From the NCBI GenBank assembly GCA_002238445.1, contig MPML01000001.1:62001-126000 (forward strand): a DNA stretch of 64,000 nucleotides, in the 5' to 3' direction. Made by a program: the position numbers and the translations under genes. Below the pieces are notes generated by a model. It did not search any database. It had not been told where the DNA came from and worked only from the letters and a program-made list of their open reading frames with translations. Source of the DNA: Caldilineaceae bacterium bin5. GTDB lineage: Bacteria; Chloroflexota; Anaerolineae; Caldilineales; Caldilineaceae. Below are positions 1 through 9,767 of the stretch, piece by piece; position 1 is the first letter of the stretch, and every line of letters begins with the position of its first letter.

Positions 1-1382
1 TCCAGCTTCAAGTGAGGAGTCTGCTCCTCGACGTAAGACTTGACCACCTCCAGGCTTTGGCTCATCACGGCTACGGCCGTGTCGATTTCCTTTTCGGTCA
101 TTGGTGTGGAGATGGCGTACTGGCATCTGGGGGCGCTGAAAATGCCCCTGTTCATCATCTCCAGATGTAGCAACTTGGGCAGGTCCAGCGCATTCTCCTG
201 CGCAGCTACAGCATCACGGCCAGTTCTGATCGTTCCATCGCTCCAATGAATGCGGATTATCGATCCAGTGCCAACAGCGCGTATTCCTATGCCGGCTGCC
301 TTAAATGCATCATTTAGTCCTCGTCTGAGCCGCTGCCCCAGTTGATTGACTCTTGCCACCTGTTCGGCGCCGAACTCCTTCATCGTTGCCAGTCCTGCGG
401 CCATGGTGATGTTGTTGGCGTTGAATGTACCATTGTGTGGGATCGTTTGGGGGTGCGACGGGGAGAAAGGCGCCATAATCTCTTGCCGCCCCCCAAACGC
501 TGCCAGCGGTAGGCCGCCGCCGATGAATTTCGCTACCGAGGTCAGGTCCGGCGTCACCCCAATGGCGGACTGAAACCCGCCCACATCCTGACGGAAAGTC
601 ATGATTTCGTCGAAGATAAGCAGGACTCCGAACGTGTCGGCCAGCAATCTGACGCCTTCCAGATATCCTGGCTCAGGTTCGACGCCGCCGCCGGCGCCGA
701 GGGCAGGTTCCAGAATTATACCGGCGATGTCGTCGCGGTGCTCCCGTAAGAGGTCGCGCAGGGCGTCCAAATCATTGAACGGCGCCACCAACATACCTTC
801 CAACACTGCCGCGGGCACTCCTCTGGTAGTAAGCCGCCTGCGAGGGAGTCCTTCTTCCTTAGTGTCGGGTTGAACGTTTACCTGCACGTAGTCGTGGGAG
901 CCGTGATAGCCACCGTCCATTTTTATAATGATGTCCTTGCCTGTGAAAGCACGTGCCGCGCGCATCGCAAGGTGGGTTGCTTCGGTGCCGGAATTACAGT
1001 AGCGAACGCTCTCAAAACTGGGGACGCGGCCGCATAGCATTTCGGCGTGTTCAACGGTTACTTCAGCGGCGGAACCGAGGACAGTGCCCCGCGCCGCCTG
1101 TTCCTGTATAGCGCTGACAGTTGGGGAATGGGCATGTCCATGGATTAGAGAGGTGTAATTGTTGAGAAAATCGAGATACTCATTCTCGTCGTGGTCGTAC
1201 AGATGGCACCCGTCGCCGTGCGCCATGTAGGCAGGATACGGAGAATAGTAGGAAGATGCCCTAGTGTCCCCTCCTGGCATCGACTTCTTGGCACGTTCGT
1301 TCAACTCGCCTGAAACCCGAGTACGGTGTTCGAAAGTCTCGACTATTTGTTTGGCAGCATCCTCTTTTGCATTGGAATTCAC
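1..1382 (-). CDS. Class III PLP aminotransferase, glutamate-1-semialdehyde aminomutase-like (3' end cut by window)
   Basis: A fold-type I, class III PLP enzyme of the glutamate-1-semialdehyde 2,1-aminomutase/aspartate aminotransferase family. I read 460 codons before the window edge. Visible signatures are SGTEATHLAMRAARA (phosphate-cup region), the cofactor aspartate in IFDEIMTF (D258) and the Schiff-base lysine in AKFIGGGLP (K285). The start is GTG at 1382, chosen because GGAGG lies about 6 bases upstream. Family members either isomerise GSA for tetrapyrrole synthesis or act as omega-transaminases. No hem gene is nearby, so the substrate is open and an amino-acid catabolic transaminase is as likely as HemL. 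Only the C-terminal few residues should be missing. Confidence 0.88.
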   Translation of the reverse strand, partial: MNSNAKEDAAKQIVETFEHRTRVSGELNERAKKSMPGGDTRASSYYSPYPAYMAHGDGCHLYDHDENEYLDFLNNYTSLIHGHAHSPTVSAIQEQAARGTVLGSAAEVTVEHAEMLCGRVPSFESVRYCNSGTEATHLAMRAARAFTGKDIIIKMDGGYHGSHDYVQVNVQPDTKEEGLPRRRLTTRGVPAAVLEGMLVAPFNDLDALRDLLREHRDDIAGIILEPALGAGGGVEPEPGYLEGVRLLADTFGVLLIFDEIMTFRQDVGGFQSAIGVTPDLTSVAKFIGGGLPLAAFGGRQEIMAPFSPSHPQTIPHNGTFNANNITMAAGLATMKEFGAEQVARVNQLGQRLRRGLNDAFKAAGIGIRAVGTGSIIRIHWSDGTIRTGRDAVAAQENALDLPKLLHLEMMNRGIFSAPRCQYAISTPMTEKEIDTAVAVMSQSLEVVKSYVEEQTPHLKL

Positions 1383-1767
1383 GGCAGTCCTCCACTGAAG
1401 CGCCATAGTGGCACTGGTTACAAATGTTGCAGGTTTAGGTCGATTAGCAAGGCCGGCGTTCACTAATTGGAGAAGCGGGCAGAGGGTTCAGGGAGCAGAA
1501 TGGGCAGACGAATTCCTGGAAATCATTGCACCACCACTGCAAGTGTCGAATTGTAGCATACAGTTCAGGCGGCATCAATGGATGTGATTTCAGAAGAGCC
1601 GCGCTTACCAGTCTGGTAGCCGGCCAAGAGGGCAGTATGTTGCCTGGAATCTCCGCACCCGAAGACGACTTTCCAGAGACGACCCCTTAACAGGCGGCTT
1701 TAGCGCATTCGAACCGCCTCTACGTCGATGGCCAGTGCGGCGTCTTCAGACGTATGCACTGTGTAAA
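1383..1767. other. Intergenic stretch without a recognisable gene
   Basis: Lies between the divergent aminotransferase and the L,D-transpeptidase genes. No frame here has a convincing ribosome binding site or recognisable protein. The only supported element in the wider gap is the promoter at 1768-1796. Confidence 0.6.
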
Positions 1768-1796
1768 TTGATTGCCAGGTGTTTTTAAGCTATATT
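1768..1796 (+). promoter_or_regulatory. Sigma-70-type promoter upstream of LysM L,D-transpeptidase
   Basis: TTGATT at 1768-1773 and TATATT at 1791-1796 are separated by exactly 17 bases, close to the housekeeping consensus. It would give a leader of about 160 bases before the start at 1963 and could drive the three-gene envelope cluster to 4800. Confidence 0.55.
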
Positions 1797-1962
1797 GGTG
1801 CTGATTTTGACAGAAAAAGTGAAGTCCAACCTGAGTGGGGGGAACATAGAGTCCAAATATGTCGTCATAGGTTGTGGTTGGAATGCATGAAGGAATCGAC
1901 CAACCGAAGAAGGAGTGTCAATTTGTATTTCACGCATACCATCACAACTCATGAGGTGGAAA

Positions 1963-3327
1963 ATGGGACGGCTATTTGCACCCTATGTCCGAGGGACCTT
2001 GGCCTTTTTATTGGCATTTGTCTTAGTCATCACGAGTTTCCAGAGCGCGACCGCCAACGAAGTCCACATCGTTGAACCCGGTGAAACGCTAAGCCAAATT
2101 GCGTCGCGCTATGGGACCACTGTAGCGAATTTACGGCAGCTCAACAACTTGCCCAACGTCAATTTTGTCTGGTATGGACAGCGCCTACTAATCGATTCCG
2201 GCGGTGCTCCCACCAACGTACCCCAGGGCGTCGGGAGCTTGGGGACTTATAAAGTCCGACCTGGAGACTCTCTTTCTGCAGTTGCCCAGCGCCACGGTCT
2301 CAGTGTGACGAAATTGGCCCAACTAAACGGCATTTCGCCCTTGCGCTGGCTATACAACGGGCAGGTCTTGCGTTTGCCTGGTTCGACTTCGCCGGTTCAG
2401 GCCGCGTCCGCGGCGGCACCGGTTTCGCAAGTCGGAGCGGGGAATCAGTCCGTCGAAGGCTCGACACTGTACACGGTTCAGCCCGGCGACTCGATCACGC
2501 GTCTTGCCAAGCGTCATGGCATCAGTGCTGCCAGGCTCATGTCCATGAACGGGCTGACATCGGCACGGTGGCTCTATGTGGGACAGTCACTGCTCCTGCC
2601 CTCTGCGCCGGCGCCGGCACCTGCTCCTCAACCTGCTCTCCCGGTGCCTGCTTTGCGACCCGCGCCGGTAGAAGCGGTGATCCAGCCTCTACGGAGCGGG
2701 ACGACTGTTCACACAATTCAAGAAGGGGATTCCTTCGATAAGCTTGCCGAACAGTACGGCGTCAGCCCGCCGGCTATAATCCGGCTGAATGGATTGACCA
2801 ACGGTAGCGTTCTTGATGTTGGCCAGACTTTGCGCATTCCGTCGGAAGATGCGCTCGAACTGCTCGAAAACCTGCCCAATAGGCTAAGCCCGGCGCAATA
2901 TCCCACGACCACTGAACGGTGGGTGGAAGTTGACCTGAACGAACAGTTAGCAGTTGCCTATGAAGGGACGAATCCGGTCAAGGCATTTGTCATTTCTTCG
3001 GGCGTTGGAAACACGCCCACAGTCACCGGCACTTTCCGGATCTGGGCCAAGATCGCCAAGCAGGATATGAGCGGCGGTAGCCGTGCGGCAGGCGACTATT
3101 ATCACTTGAAAGATGTTCCGGACGTACAATTTTTTCACAGGGGATATGGGTTCCATGGCACGTACTGGCACAACAACTTCGGCACGCCTATGAGCCGCGG
3201 TTGCGTCAATATGACTAAAGAGGATGCCAAGTGGTTGTTCGATTGGACATCGCCCGCCGTATTCGGTGATGACTATCTGTTCAGCACAAACGCCAACCCA
3301 GGCACCTTGGTGATGGTCCACCAGTAA
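1963..3327 (+). CDS. LysM-repeat L,D-transpeptidase (YkuD domain)
   Basis: Predicted secreted peptidoglycan enzyme of about 454 residues. An N-terminal hydrophobic signal segment is followed by four LysM modules (each with a PGD/EGD-S-...LN pattern) separated by Ala/Pro-rich linkers, then a C-terminal YkuD domain. The catalytic motif reads HGTYWHNNFGTPMSRGCVNM, with nucleophile C414. The usual SHGC histidine is arginine here, unlike the next gene, which keeps SHGC. L,D-transpeptidases make 3-3 cross-links or attach proteins to peptidoglycan; LysM binds the glycan. ATG 1963 was chosen because GAGG sits 6 bases upstream and the signal peptide follows directly; ATG 1951 and GTG 1915 are alternatives in the same frame. 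The next gene is 43 bases downstream and probably co-transcribed. Confidence 0.9.
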   Translation: MGRLFAPYVRGTLAFLLAFVLVITSFQSATANEVHIVEPGETLSQIASRYGTTVANLRQLNNLPNVNFVWYGQRLLIDSGGAPTNVPQGVGSLGTYKVRPGDSLSAVAQRHGLSVTKLAQLNGISPLRWLYNGQVLRLPGSTSPVQAASAAAPVSQVGAGNQSVEGSTLYTVQPGDSITRLAKRHGISAARLMSMNGLTSARWLYVGQSLLLPSAPAPAPAPQPALPVPALRPAPVEAVIQPLRSGTTVHTIQEGDSFDKLAEQYGVSPPAIIRLNGLTNGSVLDVGQTLRIPSEDALELLENLPNRLSPAQYPTTTERWVEVDLNEQLAVAYEGTNPVKAFVISSGVGNTPTVTGTFRIWAKIAKQDMSGGSRAAGDYYHLKDVPDVQFFHRGYGFHGTYWHNNFGTPMSRGCVNMTKEDAKWLFDWTSPAVFGDDYLFSTNANPGTLVMVHQ

Positions 3328-3370
3328 GAACCGGTTCTCTACTTTTTTCTGAAACGGGAGTCTGACCACA

Positions 3371-4117
3371 ATGACCAGAACAAGGATTAAATCACAAGTG
3401 CTGGTCCTGCTCTGTGGATTCGTTCTATTCGCATGGAGCGAAACTCACACAGCAGAGGCTGCTGGACCGCTTGAATCGCTGCCCCAGTTGCCGACCGCCG
3501 AGGGAAAGCAGGCTGGCCTTGACCTGCTGCCGCCTCTTCCCTTCTCGGGCGCAACGATGGACCTGCCCCTTATCCGGCAGGAACGGGAAACATTGCTAGC
3601 CTCGGTGGAACTGCCCCAACCTGTAGAGGAGATAGATTATGCGGTCTCCTTCAACGGAGCAACCGACCTTCATCTAGATGTCAGCCAGGCTCGCCATGAG
3701 GGCGAGAGGTGGATTGAAGTGAACTTGAGCGAGCAGAAACTGTACGCCTGGGTTGGCGACCAGATGGTAAATGAATTCCTGGTTTCTTCGGGCATCCGTA
3801 TCTATCCGACAGTTACCGGCGTATTTCGCATGTGGGCACGGACGCCTACGCAGACGATGTCGGGAGGTGATCTGGCTTCCGGAACCTATTACAATTTGCC
3901 AAATGTACAGTGGGTGCAATACTTTTATGGTGAATACGCGTTTCACGGTACGTATTGGCACAACAATTTCGGAACTCCGATGAGCCACGGCTGTGTTAAC
4001 CTGACGATTGAAGACGCCGAGTGGCTGTTCAACTGGGCATTTCCTGAGTGGGATGGTTCATTAGGATGGATACGAACAGATGAGGATGACGCCACACTAG
4101 TGTGGGTCCACCAATAA
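3371..4117 (+). CDS. L,D-transpeptidase, YkuD domain without LysM
   Basis: A 248-residue exported paralogue of the preceding enzyme. It has a signal peptide (hydrophobic residues about 9-22), a low-complexity linker, and a YkuD catalytic domain ending in HGTYWHNNFGTPMSHGCVNL with nucleophile C208. It has no LysM module, so it cannot anchor to glycan in the same way. A purine-rich stretch with CGGGAG precedes the ATG. The stop TAA overlaps the next start by one base (TAATG), showing translational coupling to the DUF3105 gene. Two neighbouring L,D-transpeptidases with near-identical catalytic cores point to a tandem duplication with later loss or gain of LysM. Confidence 0.9.
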   Translation: MTRTRIKSQVLVLLCGFVLFAWSETHTAEAAGPLESLPQLPTAEGKQAGLDLLPPLPFSGATMDLPLIRQERETLLASVELPQPVEEIDYAVSFNGATDLHLDVSQARHEGERWIEVNLSEQKLYAWVGDQMVNEFLVSSGIRIYPTVTGVFRMWARTPTQTMSGGDLASGTYYNLPNVQWVQYFYGEYAFHGTYWHNNFGTPMSHGCVNLTIEDAEWLFNWAFPEWDGSLGWIRTDEDDATLVWVHQ

Positions 4118-4800
4118 TGGCAACAAAGACCAGATCAAGAAAGAAATCTCGGCCCAAGAGTGGTCGTCACTCGCAGAGGGAAACACGCGGCCCGCTGGCT
4201 CGCCCTTCCCGCCAGGAGTTGAAAGAGATTGCTGCCGGCAGGAGGCGCAGGCAGAATCTCTATCTCTTCGGCGGTGTGGCCGTGCTTCTTGCCATCGTGG
4301 CGCTGGTTATCTATGTCAACATTCGAAATTCCATACCAGCCGGCGAAGAAGAAGCTTGGCCAACACAGGGAAACACGCACATTCAACAGGGCAGTGCGTC
4401 GCCGATCGAATACAACACAGTTCCGCCTACTTCAGGTCCTCATTACCCAGGATTGGCCCCTTGGGACATATATGACGAACCGGTACGATATGAGCAGGTC
4501 GTACATAATATGGAGGATGGCGGCGTCATTGTCTACTATCAGTGTGAAGATACGTGTCCTGAACTGACGGAGCAACTGGCAGATGTGGTTCGGCCCTACA
4601 TCGATAGCGGACGACACGTGGTGATGATGCCTAATGATCCCGATTGGACCGAGTTTGGATCGCAATCGGCGCACAAGGATATGGGAGCGCGAATAGCTTT
4701 GACGGCCTGGCAGCGGCTCGACAAGTTCGACGAGTTTGACGCCGGCAGAATTCGCGCCTTCATTGAACGATACGAGGGTATAGACCACCATGTGAGGTAG
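4117..4800 (+). CDS. DUF3105 membrane-anchored protein
   Basis: A 227-residue protein with a strongly basic N-terminus (KTRSRKKSRPK...), one transmembrane helix around residues 43-61, and an extracytoplasmic DUF3105 domain. Family hallmarks visible are PPTSGPHYP, a VHNMEDGGVIVYY segment and a Cys pair (QCEDTC). DUF3105 proteins are common in Actinobacteria and Chloroflexota and have no assigned reaction; the conserved His and Cys residues suggest metal or redox chemistry but this is unproven. ATG 4117 overlaps the previous stop, which decides the start. Last gene of the envelope group, followed by a strong terminator. Confidence 0.82.
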   Translation: MATKTRSRKKSRPKSGRHSQRETRGPLARPSRQELKEIAAGRRRRQNLYLFGGVAVLLAIVALVIYVNIRNSIPAGEEEAWPTQGNTHIQQGSASPIEYNTVPPTSGPHYPGLAPWDIYDEPVRYEQVVHNMEDGGVIVYYQCEDTCPELTEQLADVVRPYIDSGRHVVMMPNDPDWTEFGSQSAHKDMGARIALTAWQRLDKFDEFDAGRIRAFIERYEGIDHHVR

Positions 4801-4837
4801 ATTGCAACGCCTCTATCTCCCTATTTTTCTGACAAAG

Positions 4838-4873
4838 AAGCCCCGCAGCTAATTTCTGCGGGGCTTTGTTTTT
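4838..4873. terminator. Rho-independent terminator, usable from both strands
   Basis: AAGCCCCGCAG (4838-4848) pairs perfectly with CTGCGGGGCTT (4856-4866) around a 7-base loop, followed by TTTGTTTTT. It sits between the convergent DUF3105 and def genes. The T-run is much better on the plus strand. Confidence 0.92.
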
Positions 4874-4892
4874 GCCACGTTGGGCCGACGCC

Positions 4893-5441
4893 TTAATCTT
4901 GAGAAATCACTTCCTCCATAGGAACCAACTCCACCTCGCCGTCCTCTTGCTCGACCACTTTGTACACCTGCTCTGCCCTGTCGATCATCAGTACGCCGCT
5001 GAGATGATCTATTTCATGCTGGAAAATGCGCGCCAGCCAGTCGTAAACTTTGATTCGCTGGGTCTTTCCATATCGGTCCTGAGCCTTGACGAGAACGTAG
5101 GTGGCCCGCTCCACATCTGCGGCCAGCCCAGGTAGGCTCAAGCATCCCTCCTGGCCGATTTCCGATCCCTTGGCCTTGACGATTTCCGGGTTGATCATCT
5201 CATACTGCTGCATCGTCTCTTCGGGTCGTTCGGTATCTTCCGGATATTCAATGACGAAGATGCGTAGATCCAGTCCAACCTGAGGCGCGGCCAGTCCGAC
5301 GCCCTGGCCTTCACGCATCGTTTCAATCAAGTTTTCCAGAAGTTCGTGTAACCGTGTATCAAAGGTCCGCACGCGTTTCGCAGGCTGTCGCAGTACGTCT
5401 CCTTCTTCCTCCCAGACTGTCAAGATTCTTAGCTTCGTCAT
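4893..5441 (-). CDS. def: Peptide deformylase
   Basis: Removes the N-formyl group from nascent proteins in the cytoplasm. All three family motifs are present: GQGVGLAAPQ (residues 45-54), QEGCLSLP with metal ligand C100, and QHEIDHLSG with ligands H142 and H146 and catalytic E143. The length of 182 residues is normal. The third motif has HEIDH, a conservative form of HEFDH. The ATG start has only a weak upstream GAG, but the N-terminus aligns with the family. No methionyl-tRNA formyltransferase gene lies next to it, unlike many bacteria. It converges on the DUF3105 gene across the shared terminator. Confidence 0.95.
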   Translation of the reverse strand: MTKLRILTVWEEEGDVLRQPAKRVRTFDTRLHELLENLIETMREGQGVGLAAPQVGLDLRIFVIEYPEDTERPEETMQQYEMINPEIVKAKGSEIGQEGCLSLPGLAADVERATYVLVKAQDRYGKTQRIKVYDWLARIFQHEIDHLSGVLMIDRAEQVYKVVEQEDGEVELVPMEEVISQD

Positions 5442-5617
5442 CGCTCTAATATCGTTACGCTATTCTATGCCGTGGAAATTGTGGGACGGTGAAAATTGAT
5501 TAAAGTCCAAGAGCGCCCGAGCTGCTGGAAGTTCTCTCCTTACCCTGGAGGCTGCGACCGCAAACCTAGAAAAGGAGAACGGCTTCTAAGTCCCTCCCTA
5601 TCCAGACCGCTGGACAG

Positions 5618-6034
5618 TCATCGTTGAACAATCATCATTGTCAGCCGACTGATATTGACCAGACGCCCGCGCTCATCCTCGATACGAATCTCCCAGACGT
5701 GCGTTCGGCGCCCAATGTGGATCGGCCGCACAGTACCGATGACGAATCCTTCCTGAACCGTGCGTAGATGGTTTCCATTTATGTCCAGCCCGACAGCGGC
5801 CTGGGCACTCAGGTCTATCAGAGCAGTTGACGCTACACTGCCCATCGTTTCGGCCAGCGCGATCGAGGCACCACCATGCAGGAGGCCAAAAGGTTGCAGA
5901 GTCCGGCTGTCCACCGGCATTCGGGCACACATAAAGTCAGCGCCAACCTCGGTGAACTCGATACCGAGGTTGGCGGCTAGTGTCCGCTCGCTCATCTTAT
6001 TGATGGCCGAGGCGGTCATTTCCGGATTGAACAT
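5618..6034 (-). CDS. PaaI-like hotdog-fold acyl-CoA thioesterase
   Basis: A 138-residue hotdog-fold protein of the PaaI/DUF4442 thioesterase type. The signature FGLLHGGASIALAETMGS carries the HGG turn and the catalytic acidic residue on the central helix; the C-terminus ends in strand NISRLTMMIVQR as in the family. ATG 6034 was chosen by family length: the longer open frame starting at 6175 would overlap the upstream glycosidase gene. An AGGAG lies about 16 bases upstream, further than ideal. The gene starts 24 bases after the stop of the LysM-glycosidase gene on the same strand. Substrate unknown; such enzymes commonly hydrolyse aryl- or medium-chain acyl-CoA. Confidence 0.85.
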   Translation of the reverse strand: MFNPEMTASAINKMSERTLAANLGIEFTEVGADFMCARMPVDSRTLQPFGLLHGGASIALAETMGSVASTALIDLSAQAAVGLDINGNHLRTVQEGFVIGTVRPIHIGRRTHVWEIRIEDERGRLVNISRLTMMIVQR

Positions 6035-6057
6035 CGTTTTGAACCAAATGCTCCTAT

Positions 6058-8178
6058 TTATTTCGCCATATTCCGCAATGCATGGAAGACAGGCAAGGGG
6101 CTCCAGTCGTTGCGGACAATGCCCCACTGGGCCTTCTCGGTGCCGTCGGCCACGACGCGGAAGTTCAGGTTCCACAGGAATGCGGGTCCAGCCCAGCCCC
6201 AGTTGCGCATCATCTGGAAGGCTTCGACTGTCCAGCGGGCCTGCTCGTCGAAGTCGTTGTCGTTGGCGTAACCGTAACGGGGGTCAAAGGCGCCGCCCGC
6301 CGCCCAACCAAACTCGGTCGGCCAGATTGGGATATTTCCGGCTCCATAGCGCAGCGCCAAGTTTCGGTAGCCCTCCATCGTGCTGCGGAAGCTCCACGAG
6401 TGATGGGGGTTGTCGCATGCGCCATTGAAGTTCTGGTTACCAGTCTGCTGGATGGCATCGCACGCGCTCTGCCAGACGGCGCTGGGCGGCACGTTGTAGC
6501 CACTTGGGTGGGCGCCGAAGCCGTCCACGTAGTTGGCCAGCCCTTGCTGCAGCATGGCCTCGAAGTAGCGGAAGTCATCCATTGCCAGGGAGCCGTTGTC
6601 GCCGGCGGGGGTCAGGGCGCCGCTAATCACATACATAGACGGGCAAGCGGCCTTGATCGCGCCGTAGGAGGGACGTAGCAACGCCATGTACTCACTGGGA
6701 TTGATTGGTCGGTTGCCCCATTCGTAGTGGAGATTCTGCTCGTTCCAGACCTCTATAGCCTTTACGGACGAGCCGCAGTATTCTCCTGCAAGCCGGCCCA
6801 GGAAACTGGCAAAGGTCTGCGGGTCGGCCGGAGGCCCGCCCACCGTACCGTCGTAGCCTGCTTCGCGAGACCAATTTGGCGCGTTCACAACGCTGAACAG
6901 CAGATTGAGTCCGCGAGCATTGGCGGCGTTCACGAGCGGCCAGATATCGCCAAAGCCGTACTGGCCCTGGTTGGACTCAAAGACCTTCCATTCGATCTGC
7001 TGCTTCACCCAACCGAAGCCCAGCTCGCGGGTCTTGTCCATGGCGATTCCTTCCTGGCCATTGTGGATCATGTGCGCTTGTACACCATAGCCGAAGCCGA
7101 TGCCTGGCAGTCTGGTTGCTGGCGCGGAGGGAGCAGGCGCGGCAGCTGGTGGAGCGGGAGCCGCTTCGGGCCGCGCCGGGATTTCCGACTCGGTGAAGCG
7201 TTTCACGCCATCGAGAGATCCGACCACTTGGGTCAATTCGCGATAGATCCAGGCCGGCTCGCTAACTCCCGACACCTCGACCTGCAACCACTCTTCCCTG
7301 GGGCCGAGTCCAGTGATATTTACCTGGGTGCCGGATGTCAGAACGCTGAGGACAGGATATTCGGTGCCTGGCCCGCCGCGTACGTTGAGGTGCGTCGGCT
7401 GGCTGATTGCATAGGGAGCTCCGGTAGACGGTGCTGGTGTTGGCTGCGGCTGAGGGGTGACGGTTCCACTCCCTGACGGCGGCGCGCTTCCTCCTGCCTC
7501 AGGAATCCAAATCCGCGTGCCCCAGAAGAGAGTGTTAGCATCGCCGAGGTTGTTGGCCTGCATAATGGCGGAGATGGTGGTGCCGTTATTAAAGGCGATG
7601 CGGCTAAGCGTATCGCCAAGCTGCACTTCGTACCAGAAGCCACCTGTTCCGGGGGCGCTGCCACCGCTGCTGGTATCGCCGCTGGTGCCGCCGCCACTTG
7701 TGCCTGAAGAGGGGATGCACAGGCTCTGACCAATATAGACGTACGAAGTTACAGTTGTATTGTTCGCCTGGGCCAGGCTTTGGATTGTTACTGAGTAGTT
7801 CACCGCTATGCCCGAAAGCGTTTCACCAGCTACGACGGTGTGAGTGCGGGCACATGCGCTGGGCTGCTGTGAGGGAGCAGGCTGCTGACCGGTTGTCGGA
7901 ATCCTGAGCCGCTGGCCGACGAATATTTGATTCGCATTCGCAATGTTATTGGCTGTTACCAGGGCCTGGACCGAAACACCATACCTTACAGCGATACGGG
8001 AGAGGCTCTCGCCGGCCTGCACGACGTGCGTCGTGTAGCCTGTGGTTTGCGGACTGACATTTACCTGCGGTGAAGCCGCCGCTACTGTCTGTGGCAACAA
8101 CGAAAACAGCAGGACCGCCGCGATAGATATCAGCCAGATACGTCGAATGGCACTAAACTGTGGAATACCTGCGCGCAT
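6058..8178 (-). CDS. Secreted LysM-SH3-glycoside hydrolase (clan GH-A fold)
   Basis: A 706-residue exported protein. In order: signal peptide (about 1-35), three LysM modules (about 50-95, 111-156, 181-226), a bacterial SH3 domain (about 255-318, with [15 protein letters not shown]), an Ala/Pro linker, and a beta/alpha-barrel hydrolase from about 358. Two glutamates in clan GH-A positions are visible: acid/base E480 in EVWNEQN and nucleophile E622 in WPTEFGW. GH39- or GH5-like enzymes are the nearest match I can name. The LysM modules should hold it on peptidoglycan while the barrel acts on wall or environmental glycan. The start is supported by AAGGAG 7 bases upstream. Confidence 0.85.
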   Translation of the reverse strand: MRAGIPQFSAIRRIWLISIAAVLLFSLLPQTVAAASPQVNVSPQTTGYTTHVVQAGESLSRIAVRYGVSVQALVTANNIANANQIFVGQRLRIPTTGQQPAPSQQPSACARTHTVVAGETLSGIAVNYSVTIQSLAQANNTTVTSYVYIGQSLCIPSSGTSGGGTSGDTSSGGSAPGTGGFWYEVQLGDTLSRIAFNNGTTISAIMQANNLGDANTLFWGTRIWIPEAGGSAPPSGSGTVTPQPQPTPAPSTGAPYAISQPTHLNVRGGPGTEYPVLSVLTSGTQVNITGLGPREEWLQVEVSGVSEPAWIYRELTQVVGSLDGVKRFTESEIPARPEAAPAPPAAAPAPSAPATRLPGIGFGYGVQAHMIHNGQEGIAMDKTRELGFGWVKQQIEWKVFESNQGQYGFGDIWPLVNAANARGLNLLFSVVNAPNWSREAGYDGTVGGPPADPQTFASFLGRLAGEYCGSSVKAIEVWNEQNLHYEWGNRPINPSEYMALLRPSYGAIKAACPSMYVISGALTPAGDNGSLAMDDFRYFEAMLQQGLANYVDGFGAHPSGYNVPPSAVWQSACDAIQQTGNQNFNGACDNPHHSWSFRSTMEGYRNLALRYGAGNIPIWPTEFGWAAGGAFDPRYGYANDNDFDEQARWTVEAFQMMRNWGWAGPAFLWNLNFRVVADGTEKAQWGIVRNDWSPLPVFHALRNMAK

Positions 8179-8267
8179 ATGTAACTCCTTATTAGAGTCT
8201 CTCCAGAGTCAAGAAGCGAAATATTTCTACATCAGACTAATTATTCTGCACCGTTTTCAAGTTGAAG

Positions 8268-9665
8268 TCAAGACGAAATCAACTCTTCCATCAACGCAAT
8301 ACCAACGCGAATGCCACGATAGAAGTTCGGTAAGTGTAGTTTTTCGTTCGGCGCGTGCAGATTATCGTCCGGCAAACCGAAGCCCATGAAGAGAATGGGA
8401 ATGCCAAGCGCTTCCTGGACTACTGTGGCAATGGGTATTGAGCCGCCTTCGCGGCTGAAGACCGGTTCTGCGCCAAAGACTCTGGTATAGGCTCTGGCGG
8501 CGGACTTTATTTCTGGAACGTCGAGCGGTACGACCGTGGCGGGGGCGTGTTGGAGAGTGTTCACAGTTACTTCCACTGTCGGCGGCGCAATTTGCAGGAG
8601 GAACTGTTCAATCAGTGGCCCGACGGCTGACGACTGCTGATCGGGCACAAGACGGCAACTCACTTTGGCGTGGGCTTCGGCGGGGATGACGGTCTTGAAC
8701 CCATCGCCGATGAAGCCGCCCCAAATTCCATTGATCTCTAGCGTAGGCCGCGCCCCGATCCTTTCGGTAACCGTAAAGCCATCTTCGCCCCATGCTGCGG
8801 GCACGCCGCTCTCCTGAATCAGTTTTTCCTCATCGTAGGGAACTTGTGCCAGTGCCGTCCGTTCTTCTGCGGACAGGGCCTGGACGTCGTCATAGAATCC
8901 GGGAACGGTGATCCTACCGGCGGAGTCGTGAAGCTGCGCAAGCAACGCGCAGAGGGCTTGATTGGGGTTGTGGACAGCGCCACCAAACATGCCGCTGTGC
9001 AGGTCCTGGGAAGGACCCCGGACTGTTATCTCGCCGGCCCACATACCGCGCAGCCCATAAATGATCAGCGGTAGGTCGGGGGCCAGGATGTGCGTATCGG
9101 AGATAAGACAGACATCGGCCGCGAGCTTTTCAGTTTCTGACGGCAGATATGCAGTCAGTGCCCGGCTGCCTACCTCTTCTTCGCCCTCAACCAGGAACTT
9201 AACGTTTACTGGCAACTCCCCATACGTTGACAGAAGGGCCTCGACCGCGGCAACGTGGGCAAATAGTTGCCCTTTGTCGTCAGACGCCCCACGGGCGAAC
9301 AGGTCTTCGCCCCGCACGGACGGCTCGAATGGTGGCGAAGTCCACAACTCCAACGGGTCGACTGGTTGGACATCGTAGTGGCCGTAGATCAGGACGGTCG
9401 GGGCGGCGGCGGCGGCGTGCAGCCAGTCACCATAGACGATCGGATGGCCGCCGGCTCGGATGACTTCCACGTTTTGCAGGCCAATGGCAGTCATCTTCCG
9501 TGCCAGCCAGTCCGCAGCTCTCTTGACATCTTCGTTGTGTTGCGACTGGGTACTGACGCTGGGAATACGCAGCCATTCACTCAATTCCGCGAGCTGCCGC
9601 GGCTGGGCGTTTTGAAGGAAGGCATCAAGTTTCAAGTCGAAAGCGGCAGTTGCCGAATGGTTCAT
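8268..9665 (-). CDS. M20-family dipeptidase/carboxypeptidase
   Basis: A 465-residue zinc peptidase of the M20/M25/M40 family (CPG2/ArgE/PepV-like). Metal and catalytic motifs are visible: GHYDVQPVDP (His ligand and following Asp), VEGEEEVGS (catalytic Glu then Glu ligand), a downstream ISDTH aspartate, and the C-terminal LHAPNE histidine. A dimerisation domain lies in the middle (about 200-320). It probably hydrolyses dipeptides or N-acyl amino acids in the cytoplasm, since no signal peptide is present. It is one of several amide-bond hydrolases in the window, but the family is common and no direct link is shown. Confidence 0.9.
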   Translation of the reverse strand: MNHSATAAFDLKLDAFLQNAQPRQLAELSEWLRIPSVSTQSQHNEDVKRAADWLARKMTAIGLQNVEVIRAGGHPIVYGDWLHAAAAAPTVLIYGHYDVQPVDPLELWTSPPFEPSVRGEDLFARGASDDKGQLFAHVAAVEALLSTYGELPVNVKFLVEGEEEVGSRALTAYLPSETEKLAADVCLISDTHILAPDLPLIIYGLRGMWAGEITVRGPSQDLHSGMFGGAVHNPNQALCALLAQLHDSAGRITVPGFYDDVQALSAEERTALAQVPYDEEKLIQESGVPAAWGEDGFTVTERIGARPTLEINGIWGGFIGDGFKTVIPAEAHAKVSCRLVPDQQSSAVGPLIEQFLLQIAPPTVEVTVNTLQHAPATVVPLDVPEIKSAARAYTRVFGAEPVFSREGGSIPIATVVQEALGIPILFMGFGLPDDNLHAPNEKLHLPNFYRGIRVGIALMEELISS

Positions 9666-9767
9666 GAGGAGGGATCTCCCATGGCTATAGAATAGCTGTT
9701 TTGACTCTGCATGCGTTGTAGTACTTTGGTCACTACGCGTGGTCGGGAAGCGAATCCAGTGCTCTTG

